Shown here in pieces: positions 1 through 5,993 of a stretch of 7,789 nt of DNA. Each line of letters begins with the position of its first letter. Positions within the stretch are counted from its first letter, which is position 1. The position numbers and the translations under genes were made by a program. The notes below the pieces were generated by a model. It was not told the origin of the DNA. It searched no databases and worked only from the letters and a program-made list of their open reading frames with translations. Source of the DNA: Candidatus Hodarchaeota archaeon (GTDB lineage: Archaea > Asgardarchaeota > Heimdallarchaeia > Hodarchaeales > YT1-039); contig JAEOTF010000214.1 of assembly GCA_016840025.1 (NCBI GenBank), forward strand, positions 1 through 7,789, in the 5' to 3' direction.

Positions 1-1
1 A

Positions 2-166
2 AATCCAGTAATTCTATTTTTGGGGGAGAAAAGAATTTTTCCATACGTGTTGCTTCCTAAAAGAAATCCATCTCAATTTAGAGTGATGATTCTTAAGATT
101 AAGTTACAAAAATATAAACAAGATTTTGAAAATATAAAAAAGGGGGATCAATATTTCTGTTTGTAG
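2..166 (+). CDS. Possible C-terminal tail of an upstream gene (5' partial)
   Basis: Reading frame 2 stays open from the left edge to a TAG at 164-166, giving 54 residues. They begin NPVILFLGEKRIF and end IKKGDQYFCL. The first half is hydrophobic with prolines; the second half is rich in Lys and Gln, as in a helical C-terminus. In DNA this AT-rich, 54 codons without a stop is unlikely but not impossible by chance, so this may be the end of a gene that starts left of the window. It would stop 51 bases before the PhoU-like gene. No family is recognised. The alternative is that this is intergenic DNA: 128-141 contains an A/T-rich TATA-like stretch that could be the promoter of the next gene. Confidence 0.35.
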   Translation, partial: NPVILFLGEKRIFPYVLLPKRNPSQFRVMILKIKLQKYKQDFENIKKGDQYFCL

Positions 167-217
167 TAATCTAAATGCTCTTGCTTACTTGTTTTTTCAA
201 TGAGATGAGTTTTTGAT

Positions 218-1474
218 ATGCCGCTAAAAAAACCAAGATTCACACGTGTAGTCCGGATGAGCTCTTCGATGGGTAAAGGCCGCTGGGGCATCCATATTAG
301 CTCAAAATGGCTTGAAGATCAACAGATATTGATGGATGGGGAAAGAAATCCACGAAAACAGACTGTCTGTCTTATTCCTAAAGGGAAACACGCCTTTTTA
401 GTTAGTGGTGAGTCAGGGATAGTAGGAACACCTTTGAAAGGTGTTCTTGACGTTGATCTGTTAAAAGAGTATGAAGCTAGTTCTGAAGATAGTGAAAAAA
501 TTCTGTGGGAAAAGCTAGAAACCGCTATTCATGGGTACTATCTTGCTGGGTTCAGTCAACTGGCATTAAGATCAAAAACTCGCTTTTCCCGTGAAATTAT
601 CAATCAAGTTCGTGATCTTGTCCAAGGATTCTCGGGGGGAGACTTTGTTGGACAAAGAAATGCTGGAAAATCACTGATCTTACGGTTTAGAGGCGCTCGT
701 GTAGCTTTAAGACATGAAAAAGGACTTTATTCCAAAATCTTATTCATGGGTCAAGGTATCCTTGAGGTGCTTGAGAGTTTTCAGATTCTTCTCAAAACTT
801 CCCCAGAAAAACTATTAAATGATTGGGATTCTGTTCAATCCGATTTAGAGTACATTGATTGGCAGGAGAAATTTACAGACCTTAGCAGCAAGGAGATAAT
901 TCGTGATTGTATCTATGTGACCAGTATTCTCTTTACTACTGAAGCTATTGATTCTTTTGGGGTTCGTAATGAAGTTGAAGCTTTGGCGATTCATTTAATG
1001 GTTAATCAACTAGAGCTATTCATGGATCACCTCCATCAGGCTAGTCTCCATCTTCGACGATTGTTCGAACTCGAAAGAGAAGAACAAGTAGCTGGTCGAG
1101 AAGAGAGTTATCTTGAAGTCGATAAAATCTTTAAACAAAATAGTAATGCTAATGTAGGAGTACATAAAATACTTGAAGAAATGATAAACCTCTTTCGCGA
1201 ATTTTTAGAAAAACAAGAGGAAAAAGAAGTAATGGAAAGGGTTGTATGGCTTTTAAACCTGAAAATCAAAGCGCAAGCGCTTCACAGTCGTTGTACCCTC
1301 TTAACGAGAAGAGTTGAGCAGATTTTATCGCCCCGTGTCGCTATCTACGCGGAAGGTATTGTTAGTAACCTTGAAAGAATGAGTGCTCGCCTCCGTAAAA
1401 TTATCCTAACGGACATTGATTTTAGGTTTGGTGAATTAACCTCTCCTAAAGTGACAGAAACCGCTTCTACCTGA
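218..1474 (+). CDS. AbrB/SpoVT-PhoU domain protein (archaeal phosphate-uptake-type regulator)
   Basis: This 418-residue cytoplasmic protein has the archaeal AbrB-PhoU layout. Residues 8-60 fit a swapped-hairpin AbrB/SpoVT-type DNA-binding domain: RVVRMSSSMGKGRWGIHISSKW matches the family pattern of Arg-start, Ser-rich turn and 'xxLPxxW', with HISSKW in place of the usual SLPKEW. Residues 97-160 carry the linker typical of the family (helix with HGYYLAGFSQLALRS, then VRDLVQGFSGGDFV). Residues 175-400 are all helical, as expected for two PhoU three-helix bundles. Family members usually regulate phosphate uptake; no Pst transporter gene lies in this window, so the target is unknown. The usual length is nearer 330-350, so this one is long, with a charged insert around residues 285-310. 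ATG 218 is preferred because the AbrB domain needs the residues before Met14; GAGATGAG at 202-209 may be a weak SD. Confidence 0.72.
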   Translation: MPLKKPRFTRVVRMSSSMGKGRWGIHISSKWLEDQQILMDGERNPRKQTVCLIPKGKHAFLVSGESGIVGTPLKGVLDVDLLKEYEASSEDSEKILWEKLETAIHGYYLAGFSQLALRSKTRFSREIINQVRDLVQGFSGGDFVGQRNAGKSLILRFRGARVALRHEKGLYSKILFMGQGILEVLESFQILLKTSPEKLLNDWDSVQSDLEYIDWQEKFTDLSSKEIIRDCIYVTSILFTTEAIDSFGVRNEVEALAIHLMVNQLELFMDHLHQASLHLRRLFELEREEQVAGREESYLEVDKIFKQNSNANVGVHKILEEMINLFREFLEKQEEKEVMERVVWLLNLKIKAQALHSRCTLLTRRVEQILSPRVAIYAEGIVSNLERMSARLRKIILTDIDFRFGELTSPKVTETAST

Positions 1475-1486
1475 TATGTTGGCTAA

Positions 1487-2860
1487 CTATTCTGGATTTT
1501 TTCTTGGAAAGATGTAGTCCAAGGCTGCTCGCCACTTTTCAAACTCCTTTGGGGAACTAGGATAGGTTATATAGTGGTCTTTAAGCCAGACCATTTGTTT
1601 AACCGCTTTCCTTAGTTTTAGTAGAGCGCGGGGAATACGTTTCCCTCGATATAACCGTTTCAACAATGCTTTTAATCCAAAATCGATCGGTGTACCTCTT
1701 TGAGTAGCACGGATATCTTCTTGGGTGATAATTTGATTTTTAATTAGTAGAGAAAGTTGAAAATCAGAGAAAGGTAAGAATGTATTCTTAATTAATTCCA
1801 TCGGAGCATGAATCGAATTTATTTTCTTATGAACAACTTGATTGTAGGGCCAAAGCCCACGAACGGAAACATCTCCATCTTTGATAGTGTCTTCAAGCGT
1901 TTCCCCCACCATCGCCCCTGATAACATTGAAGATTGGATGCCTGCTCCATTCATCGGATTTACCATTGCTCCTGAATCACCGACCAAAATTAATCCATTT
2001 GTCACCAAGGAGTCATTTAAACGGCGCAATGGCAGAGGACGCGCAGCTCCCTCAAGTACAGTAGAATCTTCATACAGTGGTTGTGTAGCTACATACTCAA
2101 GGAGTATTTTTCGAGGCGGGATGAAGTTTCCCACCGGTATAACGCCCAGTCCAATGTTTGCTGACTTTTTCCCGCGTGCAAATAACCAGAAATAACCGCC
2201 ATAAAAATGCTTTTGAGAAAAATAGAGTTTTAAAATGCGTGGGTTTGGTATTTCTTGCGTTAAGTCTCTAATCTCACGATAAGCAAAGCCAATGTCCATT
2301 TTCGCATAATCCTGTTCCATATACCCAAGTTTAAGGACATCGGACGGAAGCCGTTTTCGTAGAATTCCAGATGAACCAGTGGCATCTATTGTAAGTTTTG
2401 CTCTAAGCTGCTTCTTTTGACCATTTATTTTGCAGGTTACACCATTGACTGTATCTTGAGAAATAAGAGGTTTATCAACTTGACAGTTGGGGAGAAATGT
2501 TATGCCTGTATCAAGTGCAGCCTTAAGAAGTCGCTGACCGAAGCTGTATCGATCAAGGACAAAGCCTTCTCCTTTATCACCTCCCTCGATCAATAAGCTA
2601 TCGCCACTTGAGGTAATCAGTTCAATTCCATCTACCTCTTGTAGCAATTCCGCCCCACTTGGCTCAGGAAAGGGAATGTATTCATTAATATACGAAAACG
2701 CGGCTTTACTGACAGCGTCACCGCATATTTTGCGACCAATGAGAGATTTCTGTTTTCTATCGACCAGTGTCACTGTAAGATCTCTGTGAGCGGCGGAAAT
2801 CGCAGCACTACAACCTCCTGTTCCCGCACCAACAATGAGAATATCAGTAGCTTCGGACAT
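1487..2860 (-). CDS. Geranylgeranyl reductase family FAD-dependent oxidoreductase
   Basis: This 457-residue flavoprotein belongs to the archaeal geranylgeranyl reductase (GGR) family, which saturates prenyl double bonds in ether lipids or related isoprenoids. The N-terminal Rossmann motif GAGTGG (residues 11-16) is followed by the ribose-binding acid in LVDRK (about residue 34). The conserved KICGDAV segment (44-50) places a Cys where GGR enzymes have a functional one. YGGYFWLFARGKKSANIGLG (220-239) matches the family's substrate-side strand motif, and LVGDSGAMVNPMNGAGI (about 292-308) is the second FAD-binding motif. Residues 390-457 form a Lys/Arg-rich tail that could sit on the membrane surface. 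Length fits the family. The start is ATG 2860; a TTG directly before it (2863) adds one residue and sits 7 bases from AAGGAT (2871-2876), so either may be used. The exact substrate (digeranylgeranylglycerophospholipid, quinone side chain or other) cannot be told from sequence. Confidence 0.88.
   Translation of the reverse strand: MSEATDILIVGAGTGGCSAAISAAHRDLTVTLVDRKQKSLIGRKICGDAVSKAAFSYINEYIPFPEPSGAELLQEVDGIELITSSGDSLLIEGGDKGEGFVLDRYSFGQRLLKAALDTGITFLPNCQVDKPLISQDTVNGVTCKINGQKKQLRAKLTIDATGSSGILRKRLPSDVLKLGYMEQDYAKMDIGFAYREIRDLTQEIPNPRILKLYFSQKHFYGGYFWLFARGKKSANIGLGVIPVGNFIPPRKILLEYVATQPLYEDSTVLEGAARPLPLRRLNDSLVTNGLILVGDSGAMVNPMNGAGIQSSMLSGAMVGETLEDTIKDGDVSVRGLWPYNQVVHKKINSIHAPMELIKNTFLPFSDFQLSLLIKNQIITQEDIRATQRGTPIDFGLKALLKRLYRGKRIPRALLKLRKAVKQMVWLKDHYITYPSSPKEFEKWRAALDYIFPRKNPE
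1497..1502 (+). terminator. T6 tract, possible terminator of the AbrB-PhoU gene
   Basis: Six T lie 22 bases past the AbrB-PhoU stop on the plus strand. Archaeal RNA polymerase commonly terminates at U-rich stretches without a hairpin. The tract lies inside the last codons of the convergent reductase gene, so a plus-strand transcript ending here would be antisense to its 3' end. Inferred from sequence only. Confidence 0.25.
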
Positions 2861-2984
2861 CAACTTCGCTATCCTTTTTAAACGTGTATGGGGCTTGTTT
2901 GTAACTCTGAAGAGCAGTCCTTTTCATTCTTCTTAATGTGTTTTTAACAAAATTTCGTTGTCATTCGTCTTAATGCGATTCTGT

Positions 2985-2989
2985 GAGGT
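2985..2989 (+). promoter_or_regulatory. Shine-Dalgarno GAGGT deciding a TTG start for the MFS gene
   Basis: GAGGT pairs with the archaeal 16S rRNA 3' end and lies 7 bases before TTG 2997. The upstream in-frame candidates (TTG 2958, ATG 2973) have no such site, and ATG 3009 would be 19 bases away. The same spacing recurs at the GTG of the longin gene and at TTG 7719. Confidence 0.6.
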
Positions 2990-2996
2990 CACACAA

Positions 2997-4421
2997 TTGA
3001 ATTTATTGATGAAATATCGCCAAGATCCAGATTATACGCCTTCTATTCGTCTACTTATAATATCAACCGGTATTGCAACCTTTATGGCGCCATTAGACGG
3101 CTCTATTGTCAATATATCATTGAAAACCATGCGTGACTATTTTTCTGTTACTATCGAGGAAGTAAGATGGGTTACTTTAGCATATTTAATTGTTATAACA
3201 AGTCTTATTAGCTTTTCAGGGAAGTTAGGTGACCGCTATGGCAATAAAGAAGTTTTTCAGGTCGGGTTTTTCGTATTTGGTCTCGGCAGCTTCTTTTGTG
3301 CCCTATCATGGACACTTCCTATGCTAATTCTTGCACGGATTATTCAAGCACTTGGCGCATCAGCTACAATGGCCAACGGTATCGCAATAATTACACATTA
3401 TACAACACCACAAAATCGTGGGCGAGCTATTGGCTTGAATTCGCTGATTGTGGCTTCTGCACTATCCATTGGACCATTCTTGGGAGGGGTGATGACTGAA
3501 TTTTTTGGTTGGCAAAGTATCTTCCTTGTGAATGTTCCAATAGCGATCATTGGAATTCTAAGTGTTGAAATCATTATCCCATCCATACCAGCTCGCAAAA
3601 ATATGAACCTCGACATCTATGGGACTATAATATTTGCTAGCGCTCTTTCTTTCTTCGTTCTAGGTTTAACAATGGGTCAGAACACAAATATGAGATTCAT
3701 AGGGATAATCCTACTTCTCTCTTCTCTAATTCTAATAATATTGCTCATTCCAATCGAAAAGCGGACAGAAAATGCTATTCTTGATTTATCACTTCTTAGA
3801 AATCGTAGAATCTCTTTCGGGATTGCTGCTGCGATTTTTGCATATGCTTCGCTCAATTCAGTCTCCTTTTTACTTCCTTTTTATTATCAAGACATAAGAG
3901 AAATGACACAGACGGAAACGGGTCTGATGATCTTGGCCATGCCAGTGTGTATGTCTTTTGTTGGACCAATAGCGGGTTTTCTCTCGGAGAAGCATGACGC
4001 ACGCATTTTGAGTTCTTGTGGGGCATTCGGATTGATTATCACATGCTTCGCCCTTATATTGCTAAATCCAGACTCTAATCTGATCTATCTCATTATCATC
4101 ACTGGACTTGCTGGATGTGCAATGGCTTTTTTTACGTCCCCAAATAGCAACTCAATCATGAGTGCAACACCTAAACCCAAACTAGGCTTGGTCGGTGGAT
4201 TTGTAGGATTAGCACGCAATATTGGATTTATTTTAGGTATTACACTAAGTTCTAGCATTTTTTATACACTGTTAGGTGACGATGAAATTCCTGACCCGAT
4301 GGTAATCGATTTCGCTCGAAGTTATTCTGAAGCTATGGGCATAACATTCATCTTTTTCGCTATTATAGCACTAATAGGTTTATTATTAAGTATGTTACGA
4401 GGTTCCGATCAACGATCATAA
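2997..4421 (+). CDS. MFS exporter, DHA2 (14-TM, QacA/EmrB-like) family
   Basis: This is a 474-residue integral membrane transporter with about 14 hydrophobic helices, as in the DHA2 drug:proton antiporters. Helix 1 holds LDGSIVNISL (about residues 33-42), the DHA2 motif whose Asp is thought to carry protons. GKLGDRYGNK (75-84) is MFS motif A in the loop between helices 2 and 3. LARIIQALGASA (112-123) is motif B with its Arg, and Ala replaces the usual Gly after Gln. GPFLGGVMTEFFGW (159-172) is motif C, typical of antiporters. The second half has the weaker motif A echo GFLSEKHDAR (about 327-336). Likely role: proton-driven export of a hydrophobic or cationic compound; the substrate is unknown. 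TTG 2997 is preferred over longer starts because of the SD at 2985. It is divergent from the reductase gene, and the two share a 136-base upstream region. Confidence 0.88.
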   Translation: MNLLMKYRQDPDYTPSIRLLIISTGIATFMAPLDGSIVNISLKTMRDYFSVTIEEVRWVTLAYLIVITSLISFSGKLGDRYGNKEVFQVGFFVFGLGSFFCALSWTLPMLILARIIQALGASATMANGIAIITHYTTPQNRGRAIGLNSLIVASALSIGPFLGGVMTEFFGWQSIFLVNVPIAIIGILSVEIIIPSIPARKNMNLDIYGTIIFASALSFFVLGLTMGQNTNMRFIGIILLLSSLILIILLIPIEKRTENAILDLSLLRNRRISFGIAAAIFAYASLNSVSFLLPFYYQDIREMTQTETGLMILAMPVCMSFVGPIAGFLSEKHDARILSSCGAFGLIITCFALILLNPDSNLIYLIIITGLAGCAMAFFTSPNSNSIMSATPKPKLGLVGGFVGLARNIGFILGITLSSSIFYTLLGDDEIPDPMVIDFARSYSEAMGITFIFFAIIALIGLLLSMLRGSDQRS

Positions 4422-4549
4422 TTCAAAATTATTTTCAACTTGATTCTACACTTATTGGTATGATGTCCCATTATTGTTTGAATAGAACCCAGATTCGCAC
4501 TTAAATTCATTTTATTGTCGTTTTCATTTACATGTCTCTCTCTTTAGAC

Positions 4550-4557
4550 TTTTTTTT
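4550..4557 (+). terminator. T8 tract between the MFS and longin genes
   Basis: Eight T in a row, 128 bases past the MFS stop and 43 bases before the longin GTG, form the longest T run in the window. It could end MFS transcripts. If the longin promoter lies upstream (for example near CTTAAATTC at 4500-4508), the tract would instead fall in the longin leader and could attenuate it. It is flanked by CTTTAG (4542-4547) and CTAAAG (4559-4564), which can pair around it. Confidence 0.35.
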
Positions 4558-4584
4558 ACTAAAGTAAAGATACTCTCTTAGTAA
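4556..4584. repeat. Inverted repeat TTACTAA / TTAGTAA before the longin gene
   Basis: TTACTAA (4556-4562) and TTAGTAA (4578-4584) are perfect inverted 7-mers separated by 15 bases and end 4 bases before the SD of the longin gene. The left arm can also form TTTACT-AA-AGTAAA (4555-4568) and takes part in the CTTTAG/CTAAAG pairing, so the three pairings exclude one another. This may be a protein-binding operator or a leader RNA structure. All stems are AT-rich and weak. Confidence 0.4.
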
Positions 4585-4587
4585 TAA

Positions 4588-4593
4588 CGAGGA
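4588..4593 (+). promoter_or_regulatory. Shine-Dalgarno CGAGGA for the GTG start of the longin gene
   Basis: CGAGGA ends 7 bases before GTG 4601. It supports the GTG as the start, because the longin fold needs its first strand (HEFFVILES) right at the N-terminus and no ATG is available there. Confidence 0.6.
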
Positions 4594-4600
4594 CTTAACT

Positions 4601-5365
4601 GTGATTCACGAATTTTTCGTTATACTTGAAAGCGGTGCACTGCTTTTTCATCGGCAGTACAGGTCTTCCGACAATACAGACGTAGCATTACGGGCAGGAT
4701 ACATTAGTGCGCTTCATTCATTCATCGCAACCGTAGAACACGACTCTATTGACTTCATTCAAATGAAGAAGACCTCAGTGGTTTTTAAAAAGACAGAAAA
4801 CTTTATATTTGTGCTTTTTGTAGATTCAACCATTTCTCCTGCTCTCTGTAGAGATGAATTTAGAGCGCTCCAAGAAAAATTCTTTGAGTGTTTCCCCGAG
4901 ATTCTTTGGAACCATGAAATCATCAATCTTACTATGTTTAAGCCTTTTACACAAGAAGCAGATCTTATTCTCCTCCCTCTCGGTAAAAAACTCGAATTCG
5001 TGTCATTACTACTTTCCGATGGTTTGATCAGTGAGAATGACTTTCTGGACAATGATTTTGAATCCCTTGGATCCATAGTGGGTACAAAACTTCTTGAAAA
5101 AACCAATGAACAGTTTTCATTCATGGCTTCTCAGGAAGAATTCCTTGAAAATGTTGATTACTTGCTAGAACGCTTTGAGAGAACACATATCGAAAGAAAA
5201 GAGACTCTGTATCAACTTGATTGTGTAAAATGTACTTTGTGCCTTACTGAGCGGACAAACTGTTTCTTTGAAGGATTCATTTCGGTAGTGCTTTCAGCGG
5301 TAGATATGGAACCTTATTTTTCTACTCAACCTCACCAAGATTGCGTTGTTAGTGATTCATCATAG
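4601..5365 (+). CDS. Longin-like domain protein with a C-terminal V4R/TRAPP(Bet3)-like region
   Basis: This is a 254-residue soluble protein. Residues 1-115 read as a longin fold: two strands (HEFFVILES, ALLFHRQY), a long helix (about 27-46, RAGYISALHSFIATV), further strands (DFIQMKKTSVVFKK, NFIFVLFVDS) and a closing helix (about 82-102). Longin domains act in eukaryotic vesicle trafficking and in small-GTPase control, and Asgard archaea are known to encode many. Residues 155-254 resemble V4R domains, the relatives of TRAPP Bet3: LGSIVGTKLLEK helix, a Ser/Glu-started helix (SQEEFLENVDYLLERF), then DCVKCTLC (207-214) and NCFFEGFISVVLSAV (220-234), with a last Cys at 248. The Cys-x-F-x-x-G-F-I pattern is the V4R hallmark. 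The Cys set 208/211/214/221/248 could bind zinc. The domain would be short, ending soon after the last Cys. The longin call is fairly firm; the V4R call is by eye. Confidence 0.65.
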   Translation: MIHEFFVILESGALLFHRQYRSSDNTDVALRAGYISALHSFIATVEHDSIDFIQMKKTSVVFKKTENFIFVLFVDSTISPALCRDEFRALQEKFFECFPEILWNHEIINLTMFKPFTQEADLILLPLGKKLEFVSLLLSDGLISENDFLDNDFESLGSIVGTKLLEKTNEQFSFMASQEEFLENVDYLLERFERTHIERKETLYQLDCVKCTLCLTERTNCFFEGFISVVLSAVDMEPYFSTQPHQDCVVSDSS

Positions 5366-5407
5366 TTTCTAGTTACTATTATTTGCCAAATCCTTCATTT
5401 TCTCCAC

Positions 5408-5427
5408 AATAACGGTTATTTTTATTT
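5408..5427 (+). terminator. Palindrome AATAACgGTTATT followed by T-rich DNA; possible terminator of the longin gene
   Basis: AATAAC and GTTATT (5408-5420) form a perfect inverted repeat around one G, followed directly by TTTATTT. This starts 43 bases past the longin stop. As RNA only a 5-bp AU stem with a 3-base loop could form, so the T-rich stretch may matter more than the hairpin. Equally, it may be a binding site for the downstream regulator, since its GGTTA half resembles the AGTTAACC boxes in reverse. Confidence 0.3.
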
Positions 5428-5461
5428 AATCAACTAAATTTAAGAAGATTTTTAGTAATCT

Positions 5462-5500
5462 AGTTAACCATAAATAGTTAACCTTAAATGTCAGTTAACC
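5462..5500 (+). promoter_or_regulatory. Three AGTTAACC boxes before the HTH gene (candidate operator)
   Basis: Exact AGTTAACC copies, all in the same orientation, lie at 5462-5469, 5476-5483 and 5493-5500; starts are 14 and 17 bases apart. Each holds the palindrome GTTAAC, suiting a dimeric HTH protein. The last box ends 13 bases before the ATG of the HTH gene, so binding would cover the core promoter. Self-repression by the encoded regulator is the natural inference. Confidence 0.55.
5484..5489 (+). promoter_or_regulatory. TATA-like TTAAAT of the HTH gene, with leaderless start
   Basis: TTAAAT is centred about 27 bases before ATG 5514, where an archaeal TATA box sits when transcription starts at the start codon itself. 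No SD precedes the ATG (the upstream bases are CCATTTTTTATTGAC), which agrees with a leaderless mRNA. The element lies between the second and third AGTTAACC boxes. A second candidate, ATAAATA at 5470-5476, would give a leader of about 15 bases. Confidence 0.4.
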
Positions 5501-5513
5501 ATTTTTTATTGAC

Positions 5514-5993
5514 ATGGTTTTAGGTTATCGTTCTCTCAAGTATCCCTCACCTGTTCAAATAGAAATCTGGAGTCTTAGAAGAACTCAATTATTAGGTAAA
5601 GAAATCGCTGAAAAAAAACAAATATCCAAAGCTGCAGTTAGTAAAGCTCTAAAAGGAGCGAATGAACGGATATTAGCAATTCTAGAAAATGCTGCAACTA
5701 TGAATAAAATCCAGATAGAAATAATCAGTGAAGAATTGGGATTTGTACGTGGCTACAGTTGTCTGTTCAACGTAAAAGCGTATATTACATATTCTCCTAT
5801 TAACAACGTTCAAGTATGGTACGACCACAAGGGAACGTGTGAACGTTGTGAGGAATTTGTAGAATGTCGTAGGTTATTACTTCAGGAATTTAAAGAAAGA
5901 AAACTCTCCATTCCTAATCCAACATTACGACCCACAGAATTAGGCGAGGTACTCTTTAAGAAATTGGAAGGGATGATAGATGAAGGAAAGTAA
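5514..5993 (+). CDS. Small HTH DNA-binding protein with a Cys cluster
   Basis: This 159-residue protein has a helix-turn-helix at about residues 18-53: the core GKEIAEKKQISKAAVSKAL has the usual small residue in the first helix, a turn at QISK and a recognition helix starting AAVSKAL. A long helix follows (ANERILAILENAATMNKI). Residues 80-103 look like strands (SCLFNVKAYITYSP, VQVWYDH), followed by a cysteine group: His105, Cys109, Cys112, Cys118 (CxxC-x5-C). With Cys83 or His105 this could bind zinc or an Fe-S cluster, suggesting a metal or redox signal. No named family is recognised. ATG 5514 is the only start, since an in-frame TAA lies at 5496-5498. The gene overlaps the next one by 14 bases, so both are likely made from one mRNA, and three AGTTAACC boxes precede it. 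Role inferred: transcription regulator of its own operon. Confidence 0.7.
   Translation: MVLGYRSLKYPSPVQIEIWSLRRTQLLGKEIAEKKQISKAAVSKALKGANERILAILENAATMNKIQIEIISEELGFVRGYSCLFNVKAYITYSPINNVQVWYDHKGTCERCEEFVECRRLLLQEFKERKLSIPNPTLRPTELGEVLFKKLEGMIDEGK
5966..5972 (+). promoter_or_regulatory. Shine-Dalgarno GGAAGGG inside the HTH gene, for the propeller gene
   Basis: GGAAGGG lies within the last codons of the HTH gene and ends 7 bases before ATG 5980. It supports that ATG over the later in-frame ATG 6046 and explains translation of the second gene from the shared mRNA. Confidence 0.55.

Noticed and set aside
1..44. Minus-strand ATG at 44 with AGGA upstream, open to the left edge (MEKFFSPPKIELLDF)
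   Set aside because: Only 14 codons are visible and the SD is weak. The 54-codon plus-strand frame over the same bases is better supported, though a divergent gene is not excluded.
83..89. GTGATGA, a perfect box C for a C/D guide RNA
   Set aside because: No CTGA box D or internal D'/C' pair follows at the right spacing.
175..216. 13-codon upstream ORF (MLLLTCFFNEMSF) ending one base before the PhoU-like ATG
   Set aside because: It has no SD at a useful distance, and such short frames are common by chance; its end mostly reflects the SD-like GAGATGAG.
1881..2195. 104-codon open frame on the plus strand
   Set aside because: It lies wholly inside the well-supported reductase gene on the other strand and has no recognisable protein pattern.
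4759..5124. 121-codon open frame on the minus strand
   Set aside because: It is antisense to the longin-like gene, whose fold, SD and start are coherent; its Ser/Arg-rich translation looks like a shadow.
5462..5500. Short CRISPR-like array
   Set aside because: The repeats are only 8 bases, with 6- and 9-base gaps, far too short for repeat and spacer.
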